Source: Tectiglobus sp965224045
GTDB lineage: Bacteria; Pseudomonadota; Alphaproteobacteria; Rhizobiales; Hyphomicrobiaceae
NCBI GenBank assembly: GCA_965224045.1
Contig: CBDCYD010000016.1
Coordinates: 62,001-126,000 of the forward strand
Reading direction: 5' to 3'
DNA length: 64,000 nucleotides
Made by a program: the position numbers and the translations under genes. Positions 26,330-34,883 of this stretch are shown here, in pieces. Within the stretch, counting starts at the first letter, position 1. Each line of letters opens with the position of its first letter. A model generated the notes under the pieces. It did not search any database, was not told the DNA's origin, and was given only the letters and a program-made list of their open reading frames with translations.

Positions 26330-28732
26330 TCAGCGCCGCATGCGATCGCCTTTGGGGTCGAAGGCTGCTCCGGTGACGACGCGCCCGGCGAACCGTTCTC
26401 CCGCAATGTCGATTTCCACGGCGGCATTGGCCACGCGTGCTTCCGGGTCCGACATGTCCGCAATCGCCAGGGGACGGTCCAGGCGGTAGCCGAAGGCAGC
26501 GGAGGTCGTCTTTCCTGCGATTTTGCCGCCCACATAAACAGGCTCGTTGCCGAGAGGGACTGCACCACGATCCTCCAAGATGACCGTCACGATCCGGTTG
26601 CAGGCGCTACGCTCGCGCTGTGTCATGAGGGCGGCACGCCCGATGAAATCGGTTTCCCACGCAACCGCAAAGTCGAGACCGGCATCAAGTGGCGTCATGT
26701 CGGTGTCGAGGTCGTGGCCGTAGGCCAAGAAACGCTTTTCGATGCGCATGGACGTTTGTGCGAGCGAACCGGCAGGCCTCGCGCCCTGCTGGAAGAGGGC
26801 GTCGTAGATCTGGCCGGCGTCAGCTGACCTGCATGTTATTTCCCATCCGGCCTCGCCAACGTAGGAGAGGCGTACGGCGGTCACAGGACGGCCGGCAATC
26901 TCCGTCGACGCGGCGCGGAAATAGCCCAGTTCCTTCACCTTGTCGGCACCGACCCCGGCCGCGACGGCGCCACTGCGGGGCCCCATCAGACCGATGACGG
27001 CATATTCGTGGGTCGCATCTTCGAGCGTGACGGCTTCGTCCCTGAGATGGCGCTGGAGCCATGCCAGGTCCCGGCGGACCGCCGTCGTGCCGACGTACAG
27101 CCGATAGTGATCATGCTGCAAACGAACGGCAGTGAGATCGCTCTCGATGCCGCCGCGCTCATTCAGCATTTGCGTATAGATAGCGCGTCCTGGTGGGCGG
27201 TCCATATTGTTGGCGCAGATCCTGTCAAGGAAGGTTGCCGCAGCTCGGCCCCTGACATCGATTTTTCCAAAGGTCGACTGGTCGAAAATGGCCGCGCCTT
27301 GATGGGCCAGACCGACTTCCCGTTTAACCTGATCAAACCAGGAGGGCTTGCCAAAGGTCAGGCTGGGCTCATCTTTCTTGTTGAAGTAGAGGGGCCGTTC
27401 CCAGTCGAAGACCTGCGCGAAATGCGGATTGTCATTTTGCCACCTATCATGCAGCGGTGTTTGTCTTAGCCCGCGCGCCGATGACCATTGCATGGCGGGA
27501 TAGACGATAGCGTAGTGCTTGCCGAGCACCTCTGGCGCACGGGCCGAAAGTGCTTCTGCCGAGTTGAGGCTCGATGCAAAGCGCTTCGGGTCGGCTTCAT
27601 GCAGATCCATTGGCGGTGCACCATGAACGATCGTGTGCGCCAGCGCCATGCCTGCGCCGCCACCACTGGCGACACCGACTGAATTCATACCGCATCCGAG
27701 AAACAGGCCGCGCGTTTCGGCGGTCTCGCCCAAGAGAAAGGAGCCATCGGGTGTAAAGCTCTCCGGCCCGTTCAGCAGCATTCTGACTTCAGCAGTTTCG
27801 AGCACCGGGAGGCGGTGCAGGGCGTTGGTCATCATCGGTTCGAAGTGGTCCCAGTCCTCCGGCAGGAGCTGAAACGCGAAATCCGGCCCGATTGCCTCGG
27901 GCGCCAGCGGCTTGCCCTGCGGCTCGAAGCAGCCGATCAGCAGGCCACCGGAGTCGTCGCGGATGTAGAGGTGTCCGTCATGATCCGACAGCGTCGGCAT
28001 GTTGCCGACGATGCCTTCGACGGGTTTGGTCAGCAGGTAGAAGTGTTCGCACGGCCAGACCGGAACCTCTGCGCCAGCCATCGCTGCCGCCTCGCGACTC
28101 CACAACCCCGTGCACAGGGCAACCGCATCGCATTTGACCGCTCCCTTGCTTGTCTCGAGACCGGAAACCTTGCCACCTTCCGTGAGGATGGCCGTGACGG
28201 CGGTGTCCTCAAACACCCTGGCGCCGCGTGACCGGGCGCCCTTGACGAGTGCCGCGCACAGGTCACTGGGGCTGACCCGGCCGTCATCCGGTGACCATAC
28301 CGCGCCAATGACGTCTGCGGCATTCATCAATGGCCAGCGTTCTTGAGCTTCAGATGTGGAAACGGCTTGTGCGCGGACGCCGAAAAGGTTGGCCAAAGCC
28401 TCTTGGCGCTTGATGTGCGTTAGCCGATCCTGGTTTGTGGCGATCGACAGGGACCCCTTGTTGATCCAACCCGTCGATTGCCCGGTTTCCGCTTCGAGTT
28501 CCGAATAAAGCGAAATGGAATAGCGTATGAGGTCCGTCAGGTTCCGCGTCGAGCGCAATGCCCGAACCTGCGCCGCCGAATGCCAGGTCGTTCCCGATGT
28601 GAGCTTGTTGCGCTCCAGGAGGATCGCATCCGAAACCCCCAGCTTCGACAGATGATAGAGGGTGGAGCATCCCATCACGCCGCCGCCGATGACGACGATG
28701 GATGCATGGTGCGGCAGAGCTTGTGCGTTCAT
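26330..28732 (-). CDS. Dimethylglycine/sarcosine dehydrogenase-like protein (FAD domain plus GcvT domain)
   Basis: An 800-residue protein. Residues about 10-380 form a DAO-type FAD domain (ASIVVIGGGVMGCSTLYHL, LTSGTTWHSAAQVRAL, the latter holding the usual flavin-linking His). Then come FAO_M and GcvT-type aminomethyltransferase domains (VGLAHQGAAIFDQSTFGKID, HEYAVIGLMGPRSG, WETDFIGRAAL). Such enzymes demethylate dimethylglycine or related N-methyl compounds and pass the C1 unit to tetrahydrofolate. ATG 28732 matches the start of homology. It is the last gene of the ugp-glp run, after glpK, an unusual place for a methylamine enzyme. Confidence 0.87.
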   Translation of the reverse strand: MNAQALPHHASIVVIGGGVMGCSTLYHLSKLGVSDAILLERNKLTSGTTWHSAAQVRALRSTRNLTDLIRYSISLYSELEAETGQSTGWINKGSLSIATNQDRLTHIKRQEALANLFGVRAQAVSTSEAQERWPLMNAADVIGAVWSPDDGRVSPSDLCAALVKGARSRGARVFEDTAVTAILTEGGKVSGLETSKGAVKCDAVALCTGLWSREAAAMAGAEVPVWPCEHFYLLTKPVEGIVGNMPTLSDHDGHLYIRDDSGGLLIGCFEPQGKPLAPEAIGPDFAFQLLPEDWDHFEPMMTNALHRLPVLETAEVRMLLNGPESFTPDGSFLLGETAETRGLFLGCGMNSVGVASGGGAGMALAHTIVHGAPPMDLHEADPKRFASSLNSAEALSARAPEVLGKHYAIVYPAMQWSSARGLRQTPLHDRWQNDNPHFAQVFDWERPLYFNKKDEPSLTFGKPSWFDQVKREVGLAHQGAAIFDQSTFGKIDVRGRAAATFLDRICANNMDRPPGRAIYTQMLNERGGIESDLTAVRLQHDHYRLYVGTTAVRRDLAWLQRHLRDEAVTLEDATHEYAVIGLMGPRSGAVAAGVGADKVKELGYFRAASTEIAGRPVTAVRLSYVGEAGWEITCRSADAGQIYDALFQQGARPAGSLAQTSMRIEKRFLAYGHDLDTDMTPLDAGLDFAVAWETDFIGRAALMTQRERSACNRIVTVILEDRGAVPLGNEPVYVGGKIAGKTTSAAFGYRLDRPLAIADMSDPEARVANAAVEIDIAGERFAGRVVTGAAFDPKGDRMRR

Positions 28733-28836
28733 GGGAGAGCCCGCGTGTCTGAGCAAAAAACGTCACCTGGCGACGGTTCACCAAGTATCGGCCCGCAAAC
28801 ATTCGCGCGGCTGACCGACGCGAAGCTGCGCTGCTG

Positions 28837-30333
28837 TCAGTTGTGGTTGGCCGTCAGGGTTCGACGGACAGCATTCTTCCAACCCGTATACTTTGCTTGT
28901 CGAACGGCCTGCGTCATTTGCGGTGAGAAACGTCGTTGTAATGACCAACTGTGCGAAAACTCCTCAAGACCCGGATAAAAGCCGACCTGCATACCGGCAA
29001 GGTATGCGGCTCCCAGTGCCGTCGTCTCGAGAATTTTTGGTCGATCAACCGGAGCGTCGAGAAGATCCGCGAGGCACTGCATGGTCCAATCCGAGACGAC
29101 CATGCCGCCGTCGACCCGTAGAACATTTGACTTTGCCATGCCGGCATCGCTTTGCATGGCTTCGAGGAGGTCACGTGTTTGGTAGCAGACGCTTTCCAAA
29201 GCAGCGCGCGCGAGTTCCGGGCGCCCGGTGTTGCGGGTCAGGCCGAAGATGGCGCCGCGGCACTCGGCGTCCCAATAGGGCGCACCCAGGCCGACGAATG
29301 CGGGCACCAGATAGACGTCCTGTTCGGGGTCGGCCGTTGCGGCAAGATCATTGGATTGGGCAGCAGTATCGATGATCGCGAGGCCGTCGCGCAGCCATTG
29401 AACGGCTGCACCGGCAATGAAGATCGAGCCCTCGAGGGCATATGTCGGCACGCCGTCGATTTGATAGGCTATCGTGGTCAGAAGCCGGTTCTTGGATGCA
29501 ACCGGCGTGGTGCCCGTGTTGAGCAGCGCAAAGCAACCGGTTCCGTAGGTTGACTTCAGCATTCCTGGTTCAAAGCAGGCCTGGCCAACGGTGGCTGCCT
29601 GCTGATCGCCGGCAATTCCGGTGATCGGTATCGGTGATCCGAACAAACTTTCATCGGTCGTCCCGAAGTCCGCCGCGCAATCCATGACCTCGGGCAGAAT
29701 GCCTCTCGGAACCCCAAACACGTCGAGTAACTCGTTGCACCACTCGCCATTTCTGATGTCGTACAGCAACGTTCGGCTGGCGTTGGTTGCGTCCGTGGCA
29801 TGGACCGTGTTGTTGGTCAGCCGTGCGAGCAAGAACGTGTCGACCGTGCCAAATGCCAGTCGGCCGGCCTCCGCAAGCTCCCGTGCGCCTGCAACGTTGG
29901 CCAGAATCCAGGATATCTTTGTGCCGGAGAAGTATGGATCGAGGAGCAATCCGGTTTTTTCCGCGATGGTCGCCTCATGGCCGGCTGCCTTGAGTTCGGT
30001 GCAGATCCCGGCGGTCCGGCGGTCCTGCCACACGATGGCATTGCAGATCGGAACGCCGGACTGCCGGTCCCAGATAATGGTTGTTTCGCGCTGGTTGGTG
30101 ATCCCTAATGCAACGAGGTCGGATGCGGTCGCACCGGCCATGTCAATGGCCGCTCTTACGGTGGCGACGACCGTGTTCCAAATGTCTTCCGGGTCGTGTT
30201 CGACCCAACCGGACTTGGGAAAGTGTTGTGCAAATTCCTGTTGGGCAAGTGCAACCACAGCGAAACTGTCGTCGAACAGGATGGCCCGGCTCGATGTCGT
30301 TCCTTGATCTATTGCCAGCACATATTTGGTCAT
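28837..30333 (-). CDS. glpK: Glycerol kinase
   Basis: A 498-residue FGGY-family kinase of standard length. It phosphorylates glycerol to sn-glycerol-3-phosphate with ATP. Visible motifs are YVLAIDQGTTSSRAILFD, TNQRETTIIWDRQSG, AIVWQDRRT, ITGIAGDQQAATVGQACF and RVDGGMVVSDWTMQCLAD. A strong ribosome site GAGGAG precedes the ATG. It follows glpD by 53 bp, in the ugpBAEC-glpD-glpK unit, so uptake of glycerol-3-phosphate and glycerol use are joined. Confidence 0.95.
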   Translation of the reverse strand: MTKYVLAIDQGTTSSRAILFDDSFAVVALAQQEFAQHFPKSGWVEHDPEDIWNTVVATVRAAIDMAGATASDLVALGITNQRETTIIWDRQSGVPICNAIVWQDRRTAGICTELKAAGHEATIAEKTGLLLDPYFSGTKISWILANVAGARELAEAGRLAFGTVDTFLLARLTNNTVHATDATNASRTLLYDIRNGEWCNELLDVFGVPRGILPEVMDCAADFGTTDESLFGSPIPITGIAGDQQAATVGQACFEPGMLKSTYGTGCFALLNTGTTPVASKNRLLTTIAYQIDGVPTYALEGSIFIAGAAVQWLRDGLAIIDTAAQSNDLAATADPEQDVYLVPAFVGLGAPYWDAECRGAIFGLTRNTGRPELARAALESVCYQTRDLLEAMQSDAGMAKSNVLRVDGGMVVSDWTMQCLADLLDAPVDRPKILETTALGAAYLAGMQVGFYPGLEEFSHSWSLQRRFSPQMTQAVRQAKYTGWKNAVRRTLTANHN

Positions 30334-30386
30334 AGTTTATCTCCTCGTGCTGATCGGATCATATCCTGGTGTTCGGTCAAATTCGC

Positions 30387-31898
30387 TCAAGCGGCGTTGG
30401 AGGACACGACGACGGGGTTTGCGGCGAGCCACTCGGCAAGTTTCTGTTGTTGACCGGTCGTCAGCTTCAGACCGAGTTTGGTTCTGCGCCAGAGAATGTC
30501 GTCTGTCGTCTCGGCCCACTCGGACGTGCGCAGGTAGTCGACTTCGCGTTGGGTAAGCCCAGAACCGAATGCGATACCGAGGTCTTCCTTGGTCGTTGCC
30601 CCATCGAGAATGCGGTGTGTGATCGTGCCGTAGCAGCGCAGCATGCGATAAGCGGTTGCTGCATCCAGAAACCCGTATCTTGCCTCGACTTGGGCCAACT
30701 GTGTATCGAAGGCGTCGATTTCGAAATCGCCACCCGGTAGAGATTCGGTGGCTGTCCACGCCGGCGCATGGCAAGCCAGCTCATCGTTGATCACGTCCAG
30801 CACCTCGATGGCCAGGCGCCGGTATGTGGTGATCTTGCCGCCGAAGATGTTGATCAATTTGGCTTCGCCGGCGTTTCCGTCCGTTCTTAGCGTGTAATCC
30901 CGCGTTGCTTCCTGCGCTTTTTCGGAACCGTCATCAAACAGGGGACGAACCGCCGAGTACGACCAGACGATGTCTTCAGGGCCAATGCGTTCGCGGAAGT
31001 AGTCGTTTGTTGCCGTGCACAGGTAGTTGATCTCATCGCGTGAAATCACAACCGCATCGAGGGAACCTTGATAGTCTTGATCAGTGGTACCGATCAGTGT
31101 GAAGTCCTGTTCGTAGGGGATGGCGAAGAAGATCCGGTTGTCCGCATTCTGAAAAATGTAGCTGCGGTCGTGGTCGAACATCTTCGGCACAACGATGTGA
31201 CTGCCCTGGACGTGCCTTACGTTCCGTTTCGTGTTCTGGCCGGCAACGGAATTCAAAACCGTGTCGACCCATGGTCCAGCCGCGTTGACAACCACGCGTG
31301 ACGAGACCTCGTGCTGCGAGCCTGTGCGCGCATCTTTGAGGTCAATGCGCCAGCCGTGACCGTGGCGTGCTATCCGGGTCACTGACGTACGGGTTTTGAT
31401 AGTTGCACCACGATCAGCCGCGTCCCGTGCGTTCAATACGACGAGCCTGGCGTCATCAACCCAGCAGTCGGAATATTCGAAGGCGGAGGAATACCTTCGT
31501 TTCAAAGGTGCACCCGCCGGGTCCGAGACCAGGTTGAGCACTTTCGTCGGCGGCAGCTGCCGGCGGCCACCGATGTGGTCGTATAGAAACAGCCCCAGTC
31601 GCAGGAGCCAAGCGGGCCTCAGCCCCTTGGCATGCGGAAGTACGAAACGCATAGGCCAAATGATGTGCGGTGCCATCGCCCAGAGGATTTCTCTTTCCTC
31701 CAGGCTTTCCCTGACCAGACGGAATTCAAAGTGCTCAAGGTAGCGAAGGCCGCCATGAATCAATTTCGTGGAGCCGGATGATGTGCCTTGCGCCAAGTCG
31801 CCGCGTTCTGCAAGCAAGACCTTGTAGCCGCGCCCAGCGGCGTCGCGTGCGATTCCGCATCCGTTGATGCCACCGCCTATGACCACGATATCGTACAT
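30387..31898 (-). CDS. glpD: Aerobic-type glycerol-3-phosphate dehydrogenase
   Basis: A 503-residue FAD-dependent membrane-associated dehydrogenase that oxidises glycerol-3-phosphate to dihydroxyacetone phosphate. The FAD motif is YDIVVIGGGINGCGIARDAA, followed by SSGSTKLIHGGLRYLEHFEF, NAAGPWVDTVLNSVAG and NIFGGKITTYRRLAIEVL. The ATG at 31898 lies 50 bp after the true ugpC stop. Because ugpC is frameshifted, the raw sequence places glpD in one continuous frame with ugpC; that fusion is an artefact or mutation and not a normal product. Confidence 0.93.
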   Translation of the reverse strand: MYDIVVIGGGINGCGIARDAAGRGYKVLLAERGDLAQGTSSGSTKLIHGGLRYLEHFEFRLVRESLEEREILWAMAPHIIWPMRFVLPHAKGLRPAWLLRLGLFLYDHIGGRRQLPPTKVLNLVSDPAGAPLKRRYSSAFEYSDCWVDDARLVVLNARDAADRGATIKTRTSVTRIARHGHGWRIDLKDARTGSQHEVSSRVVVNAAGPWVDTVLNSVAGQNTKRNVRHVQGSHIVVPKMFDHDRSYIFQNADNRIFFAIPYEQDFTLIGTTDQDYQGSLDAVVISRDEINYLCTATNDYFRERIGPEDIVWSYSAVRPLFDDGSEKAQEATRDYTLRTDGNAGEAKLINIFGGKITTYRRLAIEVLDVINDELACHAPAWTATESLPGGDFEIDAFDTQLAQVEARYGFLDAATAYRMLRCYGTITHRILDGATTKEDLGIAFGSGLTQREVDYLRTSEWAETTDDILWRRTKLGLKLTTGQQQKLAEWLAANPVVVSSNAA

Positions 31899-31948
31899 TG
31901 GTACTTCGCTGCAGGCGCCACCATCGGCAACCGGCATGCGCTTTCTCA

Positions 31949-33020
31949 TCAAATTCGGCGACCGGTTTCGCAATCGAATAGGTGCAGAGCATCCGGATCG
32001 AAATCGACCCGGACCTTCTTTCCGTGATCGAAGTCCTGGTCCCCTTCGATGCGGACAACGACTGTCTCGTTGCCCAACTCGTTGGTTCGTCCGTAGACGA
32101 TCGTATCGTTGCCAAGGTTTTCGACGGCTTCGATCGTAATTTCGACTGGCGCGGGGGTTAGTCGTGATATGCAGGTGCTCAGGCCTTATGCCAACTTCAA
32201 CCGATCCAAGCCTTTCTGGTGCGACGCCCTGCGGCAGAGGTATCTCGGTGCCGAATGCGCGTAATGCCGACTTGTCAGGCGTAAGGCTTGCCGGCGCAAA
32301 ATTCATCGCCGGAGATCCGATGAAGCCGGCGACGAACTTGGTCCCGGGAAACTTGTAGACCTCGCGCGGTGTTCCGATCTGCTCGGCAATGCCGCTGTTC
32401 ATGACGACGAGGCGATCCGCCATCGTCATCGCTTCGACCTGATCGTGGGTGACGTAGATCGTCGTTATGCCGAGCCGGCGCTGGAGCTTCTTGATTTCCA
32501 GTCTCATGTTGACGCGCAGTTTTGCGTCGAGATTGGATAACGGCTCATCGAACAAGAATACCTTTGGATTACGCACGATGGCGCGGCCCATGGCAACGCG
32601 CTGACGCTGCCCGCCGGACAACTGCGAAGGCTTGCGTTCGAGAAGTGCTCCGAGCTCGAGGATGTCCGCGGCTTCCCGGACCTTTTGTTCAATCTCTGCC
32701 TTCGGCATGCGCCTGTTCTTGAGCCCGTAGGCCATATTGTTGAATACGCTCATGTGTGGATAGAGAGCGTAGTTTTGAAAGACCATCGCAATGTTGCGAT
32801 CCATCGGCTCGAGTTTGTTGACAACCTCGTCATCGATGCTGACCTGGCCTTCGGTTATGGCTTCAAGTCCTGCAACCATTCTCAACAATGTCGACTTTCC
32901 GCAGCCGGAAGGGCCGACGATAACGATGAACTCACCATCGGCAATATCCATGGTGATGCCGTGAATGACGTCGGTCTGCGCATAGCGCTTGCGCACGTCA
33001 CGAAGTCCGACGGTTGCCAT
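31949..33020 (-). pseudogene. ugpC: sn-glycerol-3-phosphate ABC transporter ATPase UgpC, frameshifted near the 3' end
   Basis: Residues 1-285 are a normal MalK/UgpC-type ATPase: Walker A VGPSGCGKSTLLRMVAGLE, signature LSGGQRQRVAMGRA, Walker B VFLFDEPLSNLDAKLR and the TOBE start GIRPEHLHI. The frame then shifts at a run of five G (+ strand) at 32153-32157. With four G the frame continues as TPAPVEITIEAVENLG and ends in DCETGRRI at a TGA, giving 356 residues, the normal UgpC length. The extra base may be a homopolymer error. UgpC would energise UgpA/UgpE import of glycerol-3-phosphate. Confidence 0.88.
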
Positions 33021-33022
33021 CG

Positions 33023-33871
33023 TTACTTCTCCGTTTCAGTCAGACCTTTAACGAAGAGGCCCTGCATCGTGATTACAACTGCCACCGGCGGGAGCATGGC
33101 AAGTAGCGAGGTCATCATGATCAAGTGCCATTCCGGTGACTCCTCGGCGGCCTCAAGCATTTGCTTGATGCCCATTACGATCGTGTACATGCTCTTGTCT
33201 GTGGTTGTGAGAAGTGGCCAGAGATACTGGTTCCATCCGTATATGAAGAGAATTACGAAGAGCGCCGCGATGTTGTTGCGCGACATCGGCAACAAGATGT
33301 CTCTGAAAAAGCGCATCGGGCCTGCGCCGTCGATTCGGGCTGCTTCGAGGAGTTCGTCGGGAACCGTGAGGAAGACCTGGCGGAACATGAAGGTTGCGGT
33401 TGCCGATGCGATCAGCGGCAACGTCAGGCCGACGTAGCTGTTCAACATATTGAGATTGGCGACAACTTCGAAGGTCGGCAGGATGCGGACTTCTACCGGC
33501 AGCATGAGCGTCAGAAAGATCATCCAGAAGAACATCATTCGGAACGGGAAACGGAAGTATACGATTGCGAATGCGGACAGCATTGAAATGGCAATCTTTC
33601 CAATTGCGATGCCGAGTGCCATGACGAGGCTGTTCATGAGCATCAATGCAACCGATTGTTCGCGTGCGTTGCCAACACCCTGGAAGAGAGCCGCTTTCAA
33701 ATTGACCAGAAATTGATCACCGGGCAGCAGTGGCAAGGGCACCTGCGTGATACGAACCTGGTCGTGCGTTGCGGCGACGAAGGTCACCCACACAGGAAAG
33801 GCAACGAGGGCGACCCCGACGATCATCGTGAAGTGGGCAACAAAGGTCATCCATGGCCTGTTCTCGATCAT
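33023..33871 (-). CDS. ugpE: sn-glycerol-3-phosphate ABC transporter permease
   Basis: A 282-residue MalG-type inner-membrane permease with about six hydrophobic segments. The EAA loop reads EAARIDGAGPMRFFRDILLPMS, shown as EAARIDGAGPMRFFRDI. The UgpE-like segment LLPGDQFLVNLKAALFQG supports the substrate call. It lies 3 bp before ugpC and 19 bp after ugpA, in the operon order ugpB-A-E-C. Confidence 0.92.
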   Translation of the reverse strand: MIENRPWMTFVAHFTMIVGVALVAFPVWVTFVAATHDQVRITQVPLPLLPGDQFLVNLKAALFQGVGNAREQSVALMLMNSLVMALGIAIGKIAISMLSAFAIVYFRFPFRMMFFWMIFLTLMLPVEVRILPTFEVVANLNMLNSYVGLTLPLIASATATFMFRQVFLTVPDELLEAARIDGAGPMRFFRDILLPMSRNNIAALFVILFIYGWNQYLWPLLTTTDKSMYTIVMGIKQMLEAAEESPEWHLIMMTSLLAMLPPVAVVITMQGLFVKGLTETEK

Positions 33872-33890
33872 CGCCGACCACCTTGGGACA

Positions 33891-34772
33891 TCAGTATGTC
33901 ACCTTCTTTTCGACGTAACGAAACTGGATGACCGTCAACGTGATGACGATGAGCATCAGGATGACGGACTGCGAGGCGGACCCGCCGAGGTCCAACCCGA
34001 CGAAGCCGTCATTGAAGACCTTGTAAATCAGGATTTCAGTATCCCTGCCGGGACCGCCCTTGGTTACGGCGTGAACGATTCCGAAGGTATCGAAGAAGGC
34101 ATAGACGATATTGACGACGAGCAGGAAGAACGTTGTCGGTGACAGCAATGGAAAGATGATCGTCATGAAGCGGCGTACCGGCCCGGCGCCGTCGATGGCA
34201 GCGGCTTCTATGAGAGATTTCGGGATGGCGTGCATGCCGGCTAGAAAAAACAAAAAGTTGTAGCTGATCTGTTTCCATGCGGCGGCGAGGATGATCAACG
34301 CCATCGCCTCATTTCCGTTGACCCTGAAATTCCATTCATAGCCAAACCCGCGCAGCATGTAAGATCCGATCCCCAATGTCGGGTCGAACATGAACATCCA
34401 AAGTGCGCCGGCGACGACCGGGGCAACCGCGTAGGGCCAAATGAGAAGCGTCTGGTATGTCTTGCGTGCCTTGATGACCCGATCGGCCATTGCCGCCAGC
34501 AAGAGCGAAACCGTCATTGCGATGAGGGCGACGAGAAACGAGAACACAAACGTCCGGCGGAACGCCTCGTAGTAAATCTCGTCTGACAGCAGTGTTTCAA
34601 AGTTCTCGAACCAGACAAACTTGGTTCCAAGGCCAAATGCATCCTGGATCAACAGGGATTGGTAGAGCGCCTGGGCTGCTGGCCAAAGAAAGAAAACAAC
34701 AGTGATGATGATCTGCGGTGCGACCAGCAGGTAGGGGAGAATTGATGGTCCGAAGTGAACCCGCTTCAACAT
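33891..34772 (-). CDS. ugpA: sn-glycerol-3-phosphate ABC transporter permease
   Basis: A 293-residue MalF-type permease with about six membrane segments. It shows the UgpA-like N-terminus (PYLLVAPQIIITVVFFLWPA, ALYQSLLIQDAFGLG) and the EAA loop EAAAIDGAGPVRRFMTIIFP. NIVYAFFDTFGIVHAVTKGG is typical of UgpA. It is separated from ugpB by 111 bp containing two overlapping hairpins. Confidence 0.92.
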   Translation of the reverse strand: MLKRVHFGPSILPYLLVAPQIIITVVFFLWPAAQALYQSLLIQDAFGLGTKFVWFENFETLLSDEIYYEAFRRTFVFSFLVALIAMTVSLLLAAMADRVIKARKTYQTLLIWPYAVAPVVAGALWMFMFDPTLGIGSYMLRGFGYEWNFRVNGNEAMALIILAAAWKQISYNFLFFLAGMHAIPKSLIEAAAIDGAGPVRRFMTIIFPLLSPTTFFLLVVNIVYAFFDTFGIVHAVTKGGPGRDTEILIYKVFNDGFVGLDLGGSASQSVILMLIVITLTVIQFRYVEKKVTY

Positions 34773-34805
34773 TTTCGCTGCTGCACCGAGTTGGATGATG
34801 ATCCA

Positions 34806-34846
34806 GGTGGTCGGACCACCCGTCTGCTCGTGGGGCAGGCGGGTGG
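34806..34846. promoter_or_regulatory. Two mutually exclusive hairpins between ugpB and ugpA
   Basis: GGTGGTC-G-GACCACC (34806-34820) is a perfect 7-bp stem. CCACCCGTCTGC (34816-34827) pairs with GCAGGCGGGTGG (34835-34846) over 12 bp with one G-T pair. The two share bases 34816-34820, so only one can form at a time. Hairpins at this position commonly stabilise or attenuate the mRNA after a binding-protein gene. Confidence 0.6.
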
Positions 34847-34883
34847 AACCGAACGCAAGGGTGGCGTGGCGGACTGTGCTTGC

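Noticed and set aside
30387..33020. A single 877-residue ABC ATPase-GlpD fusion protein
   Set aside because: The joining segment has no homology, and deleting one G from the run at 32153-32157 restores normal UgpC with its own stop and a separate GlpD start.
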